Source: Struthio camelus (lineage: Eukaryota > Chordata > Aves > Struthioniformes > Struthionidae). Taken from it: a DNA stretch of 64,000 nucleotides. This document shows, piece by piece, positions 1 through 14,390 of the stretch. The notes below the pieces were generated by a model. It worked only from the letters and a program-made list of their open reading frames with translations, made no database searches and had not been told where the DNA came from. The position numbers were made by a program, and so were the translations under genes. Position 1 is the first letter of the stretch. Every line of letters starts with the position of its first letter. The stretch lies in NCBI RefSeq assembly GCF_040807025.1, contig NC_090942.1:66730911-66794910 (forward strand). Reading direction: 5' to 3'.

Positions 1-2149
1 TTTGTTGATCAAGCTTGTTGCCATTATAGGCAGAAAAAATAGAGCACAAACAGTCCTGGAGTCTTCATTAATCTTCCATTTTCTAGGAAACCTTGGGGAT
101 TTCAGGTTCTCAGTAATGGAGGCAGAGAATGTCTTTTTAAAAAAGTATATGATTATTTATGATTTTATTCTTTGCAGGGGTGACTTTGAATTAAAGCACT
201 GCAGTCTTGATAATGAGACAAAGCTTGACGAGGTGAACTAATCTTGGCTGCACCGTCTGAAAGCACGGTAGTGGCAGTTAAGGCCAAGTCTGCTGTGTAT
301 AGCCACAAAATGCTGTGCAAAGCTGGTGTAAGGTATTATTCATATACAGTGGCAGAGCTTTCTGAATGCATGTTGCTCACAAAATGACAACAAAGTCACA
401 TAGCATGAATTGCTGTGAACTCAGTGAATTTGGTAATATTGAGTTTTATCCTTTGCTGTACTACTATGAAAGTCACCTTTCCTCTGCCTATGTGCTCACA
501 TGACTGTGTTCTGAGTCTTGGTTGTCCCCCTTATCCTTTCGTTTCATATTAACACCCACAGGGCTATGTAAGTTCCATTTAAGCAGTGATATTCCTTGTA
601 TTTAGAAAGGTTGAAAGTTCTTCATGGTGACATCTGTCTGGCACATATGAATCTAGTTCTGGCCAGTTCTGGTAGATGATATGTTCCTGCTCTCCTTAGA
701 GTTGCTTCATTTTGGCAAAGACTTCTGGTTACTTGGAGGATGTAAAGAGCAGCTATAACAATGAGAACAATGACTTTTGAAACAAATTTAGAAAAGACCT
801 GGTAAATTCACTGTAAATTTGCATAATTTTACCCAGACAGAATAGCTAAAGATGTAAGTCAACCACATATCAATGGAGTAAACACGCAAATCACTGGATC
901 CAGCTCTGTGACTCAGGCTTTGCCATAGCTCAGTTTTTTGACTTTCACAGTTCCTTTTCATGTTTTAACTGAATTAATAAATTTGAAGGTGGCCATTTTA
1001 GCACTTTTGCTTCTAGTCCCCACCTATACATGTTTTCTTCTGCCTCTCAGTAGTCTGTCGGTATCTGTCCAGAGGTTCAAGGGCAATGAGGAATAGAGCA
1101 GTATTTTTGTGTGGCAGCTTCTGGAGTGCTTGTGCACTGTCATTTAGCAGATCAGACTGTACCTAGAACACCTTGTGCTTTGTTACACAGCAGTGTGGAG
1201 GACATACTAGGATACTTAGCACTACAGCAAGAGGTATGCTTGATCTGAGGGTAAAGTGTCATGAGTCAGCTAGAAACGCAATACTAGTCAGTTAAAAATA
1301 AGAACTAGTGCATTATTTGAAGTTCAGGTCTCTTTATAACAACCTATCTTTTAGCTAGTTTTTAAAAGGGTTTTGTTATTTCCTTTTATTTCAGAACGCA
1401 TTAATGTTTTAAAAGGCTTAATAAGTCCCATCTAATAGCCGAATCTTCGGAAGGCCTTTTCTCTGTTTTTGTCTGACCACATGGCACATATTGGTGACTT
1501 CTTGTCTCCATTAAGTGTTTATAAAATGAATCATGTGAATTTACAAATTTAGTGAAATTGACTTGTTATGATCCAAAAGTCTAGAGTATAGATCATGCTT
1601 CACTACTAAGAAAATATTTAAAAATAGGTCATTTCAAGTTTGAATTAAGGTATTAAAAATATTTATTTAAAAAGTTGTTGCATGTTTTCCAAAAGTGTGA
1701 TGATATATGATATCCAAACAATAATTCAAAAAGCTTTCTTCTTTTCTCTTGTTTTTCCCCCTATGACTTCAAGTTGATAGCTTGAAGTTTATTTCAGCTT
1801 TGAAATAGGAGGAACACATCATTTGTAAAAGCAAAAAAAATTTCTTGATACCAAAACGGAAAGGAACTTTAAGGAAGTCCTAAAGTCTACAACCATCGAT
1901 AGGTAGGAAAAACAGCATTCAAATGAAATTTAAACCTTAGCTGTGTCTGTGCTTAAATGTGAAGTCCAGTCTCTTTCTTTATTTTCATCAGGGTTTGAAA
2001 TTTCAGAAAACAAGAAGAAAAAGTGGACAAAACATTCCTACTGTTTTTTTCTCTTCATTTTTTGGGGTAAGTAGAAGATTGGTATAAATTTACAGGTTCA
2101 CTTTACTATTGACAGCATATTCCTAGTTAAATTCTGTAGCTGACCACTA

Positions 2150-2285
2150 CAGGGAGTAGTGGGGGCTGGCTGCTTGGAGGCACAGCAGGGCAAAGACCTC
2201 GCTGCCCAGACCACCAGGCTGCGATGGAGACTGGGCTCAGCCATGGCCCCGTGGCCACCGGGCAGCCGGGAGGTTAGCCCGCAGT
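2150..2285. other. CpG-rich patch in AT-rich DNA
   Basis: The sequence turns abruptly GC-rich for about 135 bases and carries several CpG dinucleotides, while the flanks are AT-rich and nearly CpG-free. No family resemblance was recognised. It may be a small unmethylated element, an old repeat fragment or an unrecognised exon. Confidence 0.35.
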
Positions 2286-5200
2286 CACATTACCCATGTC
2301 ACATATCAGATCATGGATACAGGCAACTGGAGCCCTAGAAGAGAGGTTGCAGAGCCCGTGGGTGTGCTTCGGGTGCTGTCATCAAGAACATCTTCAAAGA
2401 ATTTTTCCTTCTCTTCTAGTGTCAGTGAAGCCTCAGACTGAAATCCTGGCCTTTTTAGCTGAAACTACGTTTGTATTAGCTTTGTTCTCAATACTGCTAA
2501 GATGACTTTCTCTCTGCATCTCATCTGGAGTGAGCCAGACACCTTTGCATGAGAGAAAACTGGTTTGCATTTGAGCTCTGGTCCTGGGGACAGGATGGCT
2601 GCATCAGATTCAAGTCTCCACTGATCAAGCTCAGACCTGAAATCTTAGAGGCAGCTACCAAATGTGATATTTACATAGCAACACCAAGAGTTCAGCCTTT
2701 TTTTGGTAGCAGACATCTTTCCCATTGAGGCATTCAGGAAATATATTCACTGTTCAGTGCATGTTCATTTGAGTTACAGTAAGTTATGTTATTTTCTTTC
2801 TACCACATAATTTAAGACTTGCTTTTACAGATTACTCATAGCGTAGGTTAGTTCCTTAATTCTTAACCTTTTCCACTGTTTCTCCAAATATTGATCTGTA
2901 TGCAACAAGCGCTTTTGTTCTTCTAATTATATGTAGCTCTCATATATATGGGTATTTTTAGAAGGACTTTCACCTTGTAGGCATAATTTTAGTCTTACAG
3001 TCAGTCATATATTGAAACATTTCTTCCTGAAATCAAGAATTCTTTGCCCCCGTTTGCTGGGCAAAGCATTTTAGATACAGTGATATATAAAAATCAACAG
3101 CTAGGCTAAAAATGGTCCTCCCAAGTGTATTACAAAGGTCTTTTCCTTGTCAGCTTTTTGAACATGCTTCATAACAATCTACATAGAAATAGCTCCAGGG
3201 CCAGACTAATTGCTCTAAGGCCGGAAAGAATATAATATTTATTTTCCCTAGACAATTTAAACAAAATGCAATGCATATCAAACGACAATATACCTTCCTA
3301 GCTGGCACAGACACTAAATATCAACAGTCTTATTTGCTCATCACAAATTGCTAATTAAAAAAAAACAGCTATATAATGCTCTCTTGTTAAGAACAAATAT
3401 TGCATTTAAATAGGATTCCTAGCCTTCATGCCAAGTCTGAGGTCTTGAACATTTAATTTCTCTATGGGAGGAAGAAGTGTGCTTTCTTCTTGCCTAAACA
3501 CAACTTTCCCCGTTTTACAAAGGGGGCCTCCAAACCACTGTGAAATTTCTGTCTGCGGTCTCCCAGATGACCTGCCATGGTGATGGTAGGAACGTACGCT
3601 GTGTTCCCTGTTATCACTGACACTGCAGAGCACCACTGCACAGCTTGCTTCCATAAGGAGTTTCTGTACCTCCTGTCCCCTGTCTTCCCTCCCAATTAGG
3701 GGGGAAAGAAATTTTGAAAAGCAGAAAGCAATAGGATAAATTGCATATGTACAGTATGGCAGCCATTCAGTATATCTTTTAGGCTCTTTGGTTCTACTGA
3801 AAAATTATACCTCTCCCTCCATCATTATGTACTTGTGTTGCATGAGCTGAGATGGGCCATAGTGTACCAGGACACCAAACATTTTTTGGTTCCTTTCAAC
3901 TCCCCAGTATGCAATTCTGGTTTAGCCTAAGGCTGGTTTCAGCACCCTGCAAGACAGCGTATGGTCTTACCTGTCAGCTATATTGGGATTGTCTAGAGCT
4001 CCTTCCCAGCTAGCTGCAGGAAAACTTGCCTTTAGTGGGGATGGGAGTGGAAAGTGAACTGTGGAAAGAGGGTTGAGGCTGCAGATGTCTTTCATGTGTG
4101 TTTTGTCAGTGCAAGGAAAGGGGATACCAGCCCAAGTCCAAGCAGAGCCTAGGCTATAACCTCCAGGCTTAAAACACCTCTAATCCAGGTCAGAGGCTGC
4201 TCCGCATAGAAGCCTGTTTTAAATGTACAGAGAAGATTCAGGCCAAGACACAGCCACAAGCTAAATAAAGCACATTTTTTTCTTTCCCTGTCACAGTGGT
4301 GAACACTAATTTTAAAAGTATGTGTTCATTATAAGCCTGACCAAGAGTCTGTTGGGAGTCTTCGTAATGACTTCAATAATCTTGGGTGGGGTCTTGGACA
4401 TTTTGGTTACCTTCTTCTGCCAAGGGGCCAGCTGCTTCCTCTGTGTGAGTGTGTTTGCATGTGGGAGAGAGATGGCAATAGGGAGACATTGGCACATACC
4501 TCTTCACTGTCTATCCTGGAATTCAGTAATGCCTCAGCAGACTGTTTAGCAAGCCATAGGAACCACAGATACCAGGCACTTGCAGATACTACAATTTTGA
4601 GTAAATTAATAAGAGTTGCATTTGAGCAAGGAGGAAGGCACAGTAAACAAGCAGAAGTAAACAATTCAAAGCCACAAATTTGGCATTCCACACTTAGCTC
4701 CTAAGACTGCTATCCTCCTGCCATTCATCCTACCCCAGGGGCTGATAACAGGAGGAAGCAAGACACTGGGTCACTAAAAGAGGACGCTGTAGGACAAGGA
4801 GGGACAAAGAGCTAAAAACAACATGCAGATCAACTGTAGCTCCCAGAGAGAATTTAAATCCTCCCTGCTTTGTGGCTGCTCGCTGGTGGACACACTGGGG
4901 GAAGCAGTCTCTCCTTTAGCTTCTGAATGGCCTATCTCTCTTCTGGCAGTCGAATACCAAATATAAGGTTCCTCCCCAATCAATAAGCCATAAAGATCTA
5001 ACAACTCTATTGCAAATCTTATTCTGTGAGGAAAATGGGACACCTCTTACATGTAAGGGCTCCTTGCCTGAGAAAGTATTTCAGGACCAAGCCCCAGCTT
5101 ACTAGCAGAAAATTAGAATGACGTCAGAGCTATTATCTCCCTGGGACACATGCTTGAACCCATTTATCTCCTAAATTTCTTTCTGCTTTCCAACTAAAGA

Positions 5201-5404
5201 CAGCAGGACATGCACATCCCTGGAGGGAGGGGGTGGAGGAAATGAAAGAGGTTATTGTCACAGAGGCAGTAACCTGCTAAATCTATAAAGCTGCCTTCGT
5301 CCTTCCTTTTGCTGTCCGAGGCTTCAGATACTTAGCTCAGCTGTTGATGTTTTCCATTAAGCTTACTGTCAAAATAAAAATACAAAGGGAAGATAGTGGC
5401 CGAA

Positions 5405-5420
5405 AGAGAGAGAGAGAGAG
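5405..5420. repeat. (AG)8 microsatellite
   Basis: Eight uninterrupted AG units lie in intergenic DNA, followed by a purine-rich run. Confidence 0.9.
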
Positions 5421-8400
5421 AAGAGAAGGGATCAATCGTCTTTAATTTGAAATTTCAAAAAGGATTATGTTAAATTCCTTTTTTTTCTGCTTCTTCAGTT
5501 ACTAACGTTTACATTTAATCTCACTTTGATACTTGCCAGCATCTGCTTTAGCATAATCTGTCTCTCTTTCCCCCAGTTTTACTAAAATATGGCACAACTG
5601 TTAGAACCAGCTGTTAAAGATAGTGTCACATTTTGCTTTTCCCTCAATTATGCTGGCAAATGCTAGTATTATGCCAGCAGATAGCAGGACCTTTTAGAAG
5701 GGAAATGTATATCATTTTGTAACCCCCTACACATCTGGTGCTGCTGTCTTATTTTTTATGTTCAAGACATTATATAGGTCACAAAAGGAGGTTACAAAAT
5801 AATAAACTGAATAGTGGTATACATTGTACGTTCACAGATTGCTTGGGCATAGTAATGGTCTCAGGGGGATTGTGTCATGCTGCTTTTTCCTACTTTTTTT
5901 AAAGTGCTGTTTGGTTTCTAAACCACCTGTGAGCACACACTATATACAACACAGTTGGCATCACTGTGGTGGTGTCAACTTGTGGTTAGGTAAAATTTAC
6001 CTCATGTTTTTTCTATGCTCAATGAGCCCTGCACCCTTAGTGGGCAACAGGCATGAGACCTGCCCTAGAAGGAAGCTGACTCCAGGCCAATGAGTCCAAG
6101 AAGTTCGCAGCTGAGCCAGCCTGACCAGCTGAAGAGCCAGGAAAGGAGGTCAATTAGGAGCCCAGAGACTTAATAAGGATACAGAAGTGGAGGAAACCAT
6201 TCTGGCTGGAGTGGATGAGCCCTTTCTTCATCCCCTGACATGGGCCACAGGCTTCCCTCAGTGTCTGGGGGGAATGGGGGGATGCTCACAGCCCAGTGAG
6301 CCCCCTGGCAAATCTGCTCCTGTAATAGTCAGTGGAAACATCAGGTTGGGAATGGAGAGGAGATTTTTTTACACATGTATAATTTGATGCTGCTATTACT
6401 CTGCTTTGAATGGGTGAATCTTCAATCCTGCTTTTGGCTCAGGCTAGTGCCAGGGGTCAGAGTCCAGAGTAAGCACTGCAATGAGAACAAAGAGAGGAGC
6501 AGAGAGGAGGAGTGGGAAAGATGGGTTTCACTTCACTCAACTTCAGGCACCTCTAAGTAGAAATGCACATCCAAGTAAGCTGTCTGTGTTTCTTGAGTAG
6601 TCAGTAAACAGCCACTTCAACTGCCTGAGTCTCTGACCCACAGAGATTTACTGAGGTTAAAGCGGAGAGTGGCTCTTCTGGGCAAGCGAGGGGCAGGAGT
6701 ACAGTACTTAGCACTTCATGCTAAGAGAGAATTTATTTATTTTTTTTCTGAACTCCAGCCATGCTCTGCACTCTAACTCAAACCTTTTCTTCCATGTTAC
6801 AAGTATACCTGCATTTGCTAGAAGGTAACCTCTTTCTTTTTCTGCATTTCCTTCCTCTGTTCTCCCTTTTACTATCTGGTCTGCAGCACTGAAGTAGTGG
6901 AACTATTCCTTATCTCCCGTTACACCACTGCACACTTTCCTGGCCACCTTATTTCTGCATGAGAGCAGTATAAGAGCTTTGCAGCCTCTGATGCAACAGT
7001 TAGTCCCACTATGCCAGCTGTGTAGGACTGTTGTCACCAGCCCTGGTGCAAAGAGTGAGATGGAGCTGGTAACTTCTTGTCCAGCTCCCATCATACCTTC
7101 CTCCAGCTCTGTTGACAGTACCTGGCCTCTCTGGCCTCTAAACCTGATGCATTTGTTCTTCCTGCACTCTGGATAGCGATACCTCTGCACCCTCTCAGTG
7201 CTGAGCTCTTCCAGGCAGTGCCATGTTGTTATAGATATAAATTGCACTAGAGGAAACCTAATATAAGAACTCTGGCTTAAAGATAGGATGTCGCAGTTGT
7301 GTGAATATAGACATATGAAAGGGAGACAGGCACACAGACATCGTGTTTTGCGTTAGATATTTGAATGGTTCTCCAAAGAGGATAATCATAAAACCTGTAT
7401 CTATAGATAGAAACTCACTACCGCTCTCTGTGGAGCCTAGCATAACAATCTAGTTCCAAGAGAAGCCAAATTGGAACTGTTTTTTTGAACTATCTGTATA
7501 ATTCCTTTGAGCTTTGTGGACTCAACAGAATTATTGAATTCAGACCAAGCTTGGTTTGGATTTTAGTACTCAAACCCCACTTAATGAGATTTGTTAAGCT
7601 TAGCTTTGCTCATCATATCTCATGTTACAGGGCCACAATTAATGCTGAGTGGAAAACAGGCTTCCTGCCCTGCAAAACTTTTTCCAGCATCAAAAGTGTT
7701 CTATCTATATCAAGACAAGTCCAATACCATTCAGAGAAGGAGATTGTACTTCATTTCTCTTCTTTTGTTAAAAGGGTTTCACTTTGTGTAAATAATTATT
7801 CATTAGAAGAGTTAGGAAGGTGTTATCCAGGAGTCAAACAGTCACATGGGACACGGAAGAGCCAAGTTTAGGTCTCTGCCTGAGTTAACACTAGTTTACT
7901 TGTAGAAAATGGAGTGCTGACAAGAGATGAGCCTGAGGAACACTTACTTTCATGTAGTCAATAGACAGATAGACCTCTTATCTCAGATGTGAGAGTTACA
8001 AGGGATTGAATCCAGATTTTCCATATCTTGAAGCAAGGCATCATAAGATTTCATTTATTTGTTGAGGACTGGACTCTTTATAGCTTGACCAACAGTTTCA
8101 GTTGGGCTTAGAAATATTTCCTCCCACAACAGGTAAACATATTCTCTCTCCCCTAACCCTGAAAATTTCAGTTTCATTTAACTGATGTTTTCCAAGAATA
8201 AATATATTCATCATACAATGCCTTACTACCTCTAGGCTCACTTAATTTCATTGATTTTCTTGCTTCCAAAAGGGACAAAGTCCTTTCTCCCTCTCTTTGC
8301 GGTACAATATTCACCATCTGTAAACAATTACCTTTGTTGTAGCCGCAGGTGATGTAAAAAAAAGGATCAATCTAGCCTCCACTATAGTTTTTGCTATTGT

Positions 8401-8776
8401 GTGCTACAGAAACAGTTGGGGACAATGATAATATCTCAAGCTCCACTGAAGTAAAGCAACTTAGCAATAGCGAGTTGTTCAGCTTGCAAATACAAGCTAA
8501 ATCTCTCACTGTGGCCAGTACCATTAGTTCACAGGAGATTTTGTGGAAGTCTAGAGATAGTTAGACTGGTCTTTTGGTCTTTTGGAGCTTCATAGCTCAG
8601 CCCAGGATGCAAGGAGCAGCTGGTACAAATTCTGATGAATGACAAGGGCAGACATCAGAGACGTAAGATCTGTGCGGTTCAAGAGATTCCATATTACCAT
8701 GCTTTGCAGGTGTGAAAGACATTTTCCCTCTCACAGAGAGTACTCCTCTAAGCAATATACTCTCTTTCTCTGTATG

Positions 8777-8820
8777 TATACACATGCACACACATGCATA
8801 TACACTCATATACACGTACG
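8777..8820. repeat. CA/TA-rich low-complexity tract
   Basis: An imperfect alternation of CACA and CATATA units over about 44 bases. Confidence 0.75.
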
Positions 8821-9424
8821 TCTAATCCTTCAAAGAAAAAAGGGAGGTGGGACTTTGCTGTTTTTTCCATTACATTTGCTTTCAAGCTTTTTCACCCAGC
8901 TGAGGAAGGAAGGAAGTGAGAATGCTTCAACAACAAAGTAGCCTACGTGTTTCCTATCACTATGAAAGGTAATTTGGGTGCATTGTCACCCATGTACTCT
9001 GCAGCACACAGTTTAGAAAGCTTGGCAGATAATAAGAACCATATGCTATTAATTTTGGCACTTTGTGGGTGCTAGGCACAGGACAAGCAGCCAGTTCTTC
9101 AAGGGGTCAGAGAAACACAGCGGGCTGTGGCAACACAAGCTAGATTTTCCCCTGAGGCAACAGTCTGACACAATTGGCAGCTCGTTTCTCCTTCCTTTGC
9201 ATGTGAGCTACTCCTGAATGCCTCCCTTGTGCTGAGGCTGGTGCTGAGCTAAATGTGGGCCTGATGCCAGCGATTACAATCCTCATTAACTGGAATGTAC
9301 ATTAACTTGAGAGATTATGAACCTCTCAAGTGAGGGCATAGCCTGCTCTGTGTATCCATTATTCTTCCGGAGGAGAAGACACACTGTTGGGTGCCTATTA
9401 TTCACTCACAGATTCTGTTTGCTT

Positions 9425-9474
9425 GGTTTTCTTTTTCTTTTGTTTTTATTTTTTGTTTGTTTGTTTATTTTTTG
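9425..9474. repeat. T-rich tract with TTTG units
   Basis: About 50 bases are almost only T and G, including several tandem TTTG units. This could be the reverse-strand poly(A)-like tail of an old retroelement, but no element body was recognised beside it. Confidence 0.7.
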
Positions 9475-12400
9475 TAGGAAAGTGGCATTATTGAAAACAG
9501 TTTCATAAAGGCTCTGGGCCAGCTTCATCTCCATGGTGTAGCACTTCAGGTCATGAAGCAGCATGGTGCTGGGCAGCTGTAGACCGCTGAGGAGGAGGAC
9601 AAACCCTTAGCACTGAATGGCCCCTTGGGCTGTGCAGAGCAGCCGGGAAGTTTCCATCTACCTCTCTCTCCGCTGCATTTATACACCTAAGGAGAGAGGA
9701 TGTCCTGGGAGCCTTAGCAGAGAGAGGGATCACAGTGAGAAAGAGAGCCTCTTGAAAGCTGCAGCGTTTTAAAGCCTTTGTAAGAACTCTTTTGCACACC
9801 TGATTTCAACTCATCTTTGTTCTTTCACCCTAACCACTACCATCCTGGACAGAGTTTAGCCATAATCATGAGCTGTTAAATCCAGAAGCTGTCCTCCCTC
9901 TGGGAGCAAAAGAGGCAGTCTAGGGCCTTAAGGTGCTATCGTGTTTACCACTGTTTATCCAGATAAATAGTGGTGCATGTGGGGGAAAAAGTATGTCTTG
10001 AACTGTCACTCAGCAGTTCATGCGTACAGGGTATTGATTTCTAGTTCAGTCTGTGCAGCCTGAGTGATTTAATTGGTCCTGACCTCCTTTCCATTTCCAG
10101 CCTGTGTGTGTTATTTTCTGTGTTGTCAGTGAAACTGTGTGTCTCAGCTCTAATCATTATGATCAAGTTGCTGATTCCCAACAGGGAGCTGAGGAAAGCC
10201 CTAGAAAAGTGAGGAGTTAGTACCTGTTGCCTTTCATCTGTCCTCATCCCCTCCCAGCACTGACACAGGTTTCTTGATTTTTAACTTGGAGGCTCTAGTC
10301 ACTTTTTCACCCCCCAGGGCTGCTGAACAAATCTGCATGCTAAATATCCTTGCTGATTAGGTCATTTGGCAACAAATTGGGATGTGGCCTCTTTGAATAA
10401 ACCTTTATCTTTTTCCTTTGGCTTTGTGGCTCACTACAATCAGAGGCAAGGTATGATGGATTGATTGGGTGCCTGTAGCACCCCACAGTCTCAGCAGCAG
10501 TGACAGATCACATGTTTGGTATGGCATAGACAGTCTCTGGACAAAAGATTTTTACAGTCTAAAGAGACAAATAGATGAGGAACAAAAGCAGCACTGCTTT
10601 CCCTTTTCTGCACACAGGGAACCAAGATAGAGAAAAGTCAGTGATTTACCCAAAGTTTGCCTTTTGCCTGATGCCTGCATCCTGCAGAGAAAGAAACTGA
10701 AGGGTCCTGAAAATCCTCTCAAAGGCCTTTGCTCCAAAGTTGTTCTCGTATTGGAAAACGTTACTACTTCAGAAAATGGTTTATTGCTTCTCTGGAGGCC
10801 TGACAGCCAAGAATACTGGCAGCATAGATAAGTAACTATTGTATCCCTGAAGATCTGCGCATGTGCAGTGGTTCTGCAGTGCCAGACAAACATCAGACCT
10901 CCCAATCTTTTGGATTTTTTAACATCCTGCATCCTCCCCACCAGCAAACTGCCACCTTAGTTTAAGGGGCTTCTTTAGGCAACTAGAAACTAGCAAGATT
11001 TCAATTTGCAGCAGTAATACAATTGCTTTGTAACTTCTGAATGTGAAAAAGCTTGGTGGGGTTGAGGAAAGATCATATTGCAGGTGTTCTGCTCTAGGTT
11101 CATATTTTGCTTGGAAGGTCACCTGTTGTGCACCTTGTTGCTTTGTCCTCAGGGCTGCTGGAGGAGAAAGGAAGAGCTGGAACGCTCTACTTGGTCAGCA
11201 TGGAGAGAAAGGGTTAGAGTCACACTGATGCTAAACTGGAATAAACAGGCGGGAATGCGAGTGTGGTGTCCCACACAAGCACTGAGCAGAGGAGTTTTTC
11301 ACAGCAGGAAAACATGAGCTCTAACTGTCATTCTGTGCTTCCAACTGGTCTGAGTCTTATCACAGGCCTTTTATCCAGAGCTGCTCTGTGTATCCTGATT
11401 TCATAACCTCATCTCCATCTGGACTCTCATTCTTAATTGCACCCCTGTATTGCCACCCTCTTTATATAATCCAGTCTCATCCCATGTATCATCCAGCCTC
11501 ATCTCACTCCCATTTGACTCTCTCTTTACATAGTGCCACTATATTATTCACCTCTAACATTATCACTACATAATCCCTCTTCACTGTATCTCTGATCTAA
11601 TAGTCTTAAAATCACTAGCCAGAGCATTTTCTTCACTCTTTTCCTCAGGACACTTTCAGAATTTCAGCAAACTGTAATGAATCTGGGGCTGTGTTCTCAA
11701 CTAAGACAGAAAATTTGCAGAAAGCTCTGCTCTGACAGCTCTTGGTAATAACTCATGGTAATGAATCTGTATTTATCATTTGGTGTTGCCCTCTGCTCCA
11801 GAGATGGCACCAGTTATTTTTGTTTTATATTGTCAACCTCTTTTCTGTTTTTGTTTTGAATTTAACATTTCATGGCTGTATTTACTGAAGAGACCTTTTT
11901 CTGCTGTTCTGAGGAATTAATCATAAATTGCCTCCTGTGAACGTTCACTGCTGTGAACACTGACTTTATAGGCTGAAAGGCAGGAAATTCTCTGAATAAT
12001 TGACCTTATTTTATGATTTTAGCAGTGATTTGACGTAGAGTTCTTGTCTGATTCATTTTGGGCCTCATCTTACAGTAGCACTGCTAATAGCATTTTCTTT
12101 TGCTTAACTGCAAGTCACTGCCTTGATATTTGCACTGGCCTCTTGCCAGTGGAGCTTACACTGAGGGCCAACAAGTTGCAAAGCAGATTTCCTGAAATCT
12201 TTAAAAAGTTTAATTTACCGAAAGGGTAAAGGGCACTACCCAGCAAGGACTACATCCTCATCAGCTGATGTAAATCGGCATAGCTTCTCTCAAATGGTGC
12301 AACTCTGGCAGTTACATCAGCAACTGTCCCAGGACCACAAATGAAAATTAATAGTCTGTATAAGGCACAGGGAGAGAAAGAAGTCAGACTCCCATCAGTA

Positions 12401-12536
12401 ACTTTCCGTGCTAACCTATGCTGACTGCTGCATCTCCACGTTCGTTCCTCTGCGGGCTGGTGTGAGTGCCACCACCTTGACTGATACTTGAGGAACTGAA
12501 CTGAAAAATACAGATAAAGAAATAGGGCAGTAACAC

Positions 12537-12685
12537 ATTTGCATTTTCTCCTGAAAATTTAGGGCAAAAAATTGTAATCCTCAGTTTTCATATAGTGCTA
12601 CCCTCACAAACAAATTTGCATTTTCTCTTGAAAATTTGGGGCAAAAAAAATGTAATCTTCATTTTTCATATAGTGCTACCCTCAC
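12537..12685. repeat. Tandem duplication, two ~71-bp copies
   Basis: Copy one spans 12537-12607 and copy two spans 12614-12685, separated by six bases. Both run from ATTTGCATTTTCTC to ATAGTGCTACCCTCAC and differ by a handful of substitutions and small indels, mainly in an internal A-run. The copies have diverged, so the duplication is not very recent. No coding role is visible. Confidence 0.9.
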
Positions 12686-14271
12686 TGAACCAAAGCAGTC
12701 ACACTAGCACACCGATTTTATGAAGATTTGGTTCAGGAGAGGCCATGGGTCAGCGTTGCTATGCTTACTGCGAGCATGCTGAACTTAGCTCAGAGCAGTA
12801 TTCACAACCCCAGTTTTGTATCCAGGCTATCTGTACAGGGCAGGGAGTCTGGTGTCTGAGAATGTGATTCACATAAATCTAGGCTGAAACACAGAAACTA
12901 GCTAAGCTAGTCGAGAGGAAATACCAAAGAGAAAAAGGCATATTAAATTTAGTATCTCTTTGGAGCTTCAAGCTAGTGGGAATTATTTGTCTTTGTGCAG
13001 GTTCATAAACATGAATCTTCTCCTGACTTTGGACCTCTAAAACAGAAGGGGGATTTCTTCTTAGTTAGTTAGCTACTGTACTTGGCTAAGGTGCCAAAAA
13101 ACTTTGTTCAAATACCTTTTATTCCTGAGGCAGCTTGAATTTTCATCTTCCATAAATAAGTCAGGTGTCTATAACGTTATTCTTTTAACCGAATGAATTC
13201 TACTTCCAAGTAAAAAAGGTGGAATATCAGAGCAGGTGGTAAGACCTGCACCTCCTGTGTGAGTGCCGTGACCGCTCACTGAAGAGTCATCTTCACGTTC
13301 CTTCTCTCTGCCACAGTGAATATTTAGTTGCCTCTTGCAGATAGTAACTGATTCAACAACAGAGCCAAAAAGCTCCATCTCAGAAGATGCTGTAATTTAA
13401 GATTGTGAGTCCTTTTCTATGATACATATTCACATCCCCTCACACAGGGAAAGGGTCTGAACCGAGGTACCTTATAAAGCAGGTGAGTTTTCAAACAGTC
13501 AAGTCTCAGAGCAAAAGATGTGTGCTCTCTGCTCCCTGATTTATTTTATATAGAAAAAGACTGAGATGTGGAACATGAGACTTGAGAAGGGACATTTACA
13601 GTCATCTAGTTTGTAAATGCTTTGTTTCAAGTATGAAAGAGTAAGTAAGTGAGCTGCTCCATGTTTCTAGGATAGAGACAGTGATGGAAGCATTTAAGGA
13701 ATTTCACAGGAACGCAGGGCCCACAAGGAATTCAGACACCTGCAAAGCTGCATGGGCAGAATTTAAATCTTGGGTATTTAAACAGAGGTCTGTAAAGTAA
13801 CAGTTCAACATCTGAGTGCCCCTGGGAATGTGAGCCCAGACATCTCGATTAAGGTAGTGGGAGAGCTTTGGGGCAGGAAGGCAACTGGAAAATGCGTGAA
13901 GGTACCTTCCAACTTACAAATCCAGGGTAGCACTGTATACCGGTGTAAGGCTCATATTGGCCTCTTGTGAGGTTTGATGCCACTCTACCATCCAAATCAC
14001 TAGTGCAGGAAGCTGTAAACTGCAGCTGAGAGGCTAGCAAGAGTCATCACAAATAATGAGATTCAACTGCCAGTAGTCTGGTTTTGAAAGAGCTTCTTTT
14101 CTTCTCCTGGAAGCTAATATACAGCTACTTTTTTTTTCCTTTGTGTTCCTAATTATAAGGGTACTATTTGAGCTCTTGTGGAAACTACTTTCTCTTCTTG
14201 GTATATGGCACTGTTGCTGAACAACCCAGCCGAGTGTCAAACTGAGGCCTCACGTGTTAGGCAGAGGAATG

Positions 14272-14390
14272 GAAGGACCAGCTCTTGGTTTCTAGCCCCA
14301 GCTTTACCGTTAACTCATTCTGTGAGCGAGTCAATTCATGCATAAATCTCAATTTGTCCATCTCTGTAGTGGAAAGGAGACCAATGTCTG
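14272..14390 (+). mobile_element. MIR-like ancient SINE remnant
   Basis: The order of words matches the core of the amniote MIR family as I know it: a 'tctagccccagctttacc' segment, then 'ctcattctgtgagcgagtc', then an 'aatttgtccatctctgtagtgg' segment corresponding to the MIR 'cagtttcctcatctgtaaaatgg' block. Divergence is high, as expected for an old insertion. The call rests on remembered consensus words, not an alignment. Confidence 0.5.

Noticed and set aside
1-241. A frame open at the left edge that might be a gene end
   Set aside because: The 79-codon frame shows no family resemblance, and myotrophin (MTPN), the expected neighbour, has a quite different ankyrin-repeat sequence. An untranslated tail of MTPN cannot be excluded or shown.
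8086-8340. Possible additional exon of a neighbouring gene in AT-rich intergenic DNA
   Set aside because: No open frame with splice sites on both sides and no recognisable protein similarity.
10552-10947. A 131-codon minus-strand open frame
   Set aside because: No homology recognised, no exon context, and a composition typical of random translation.
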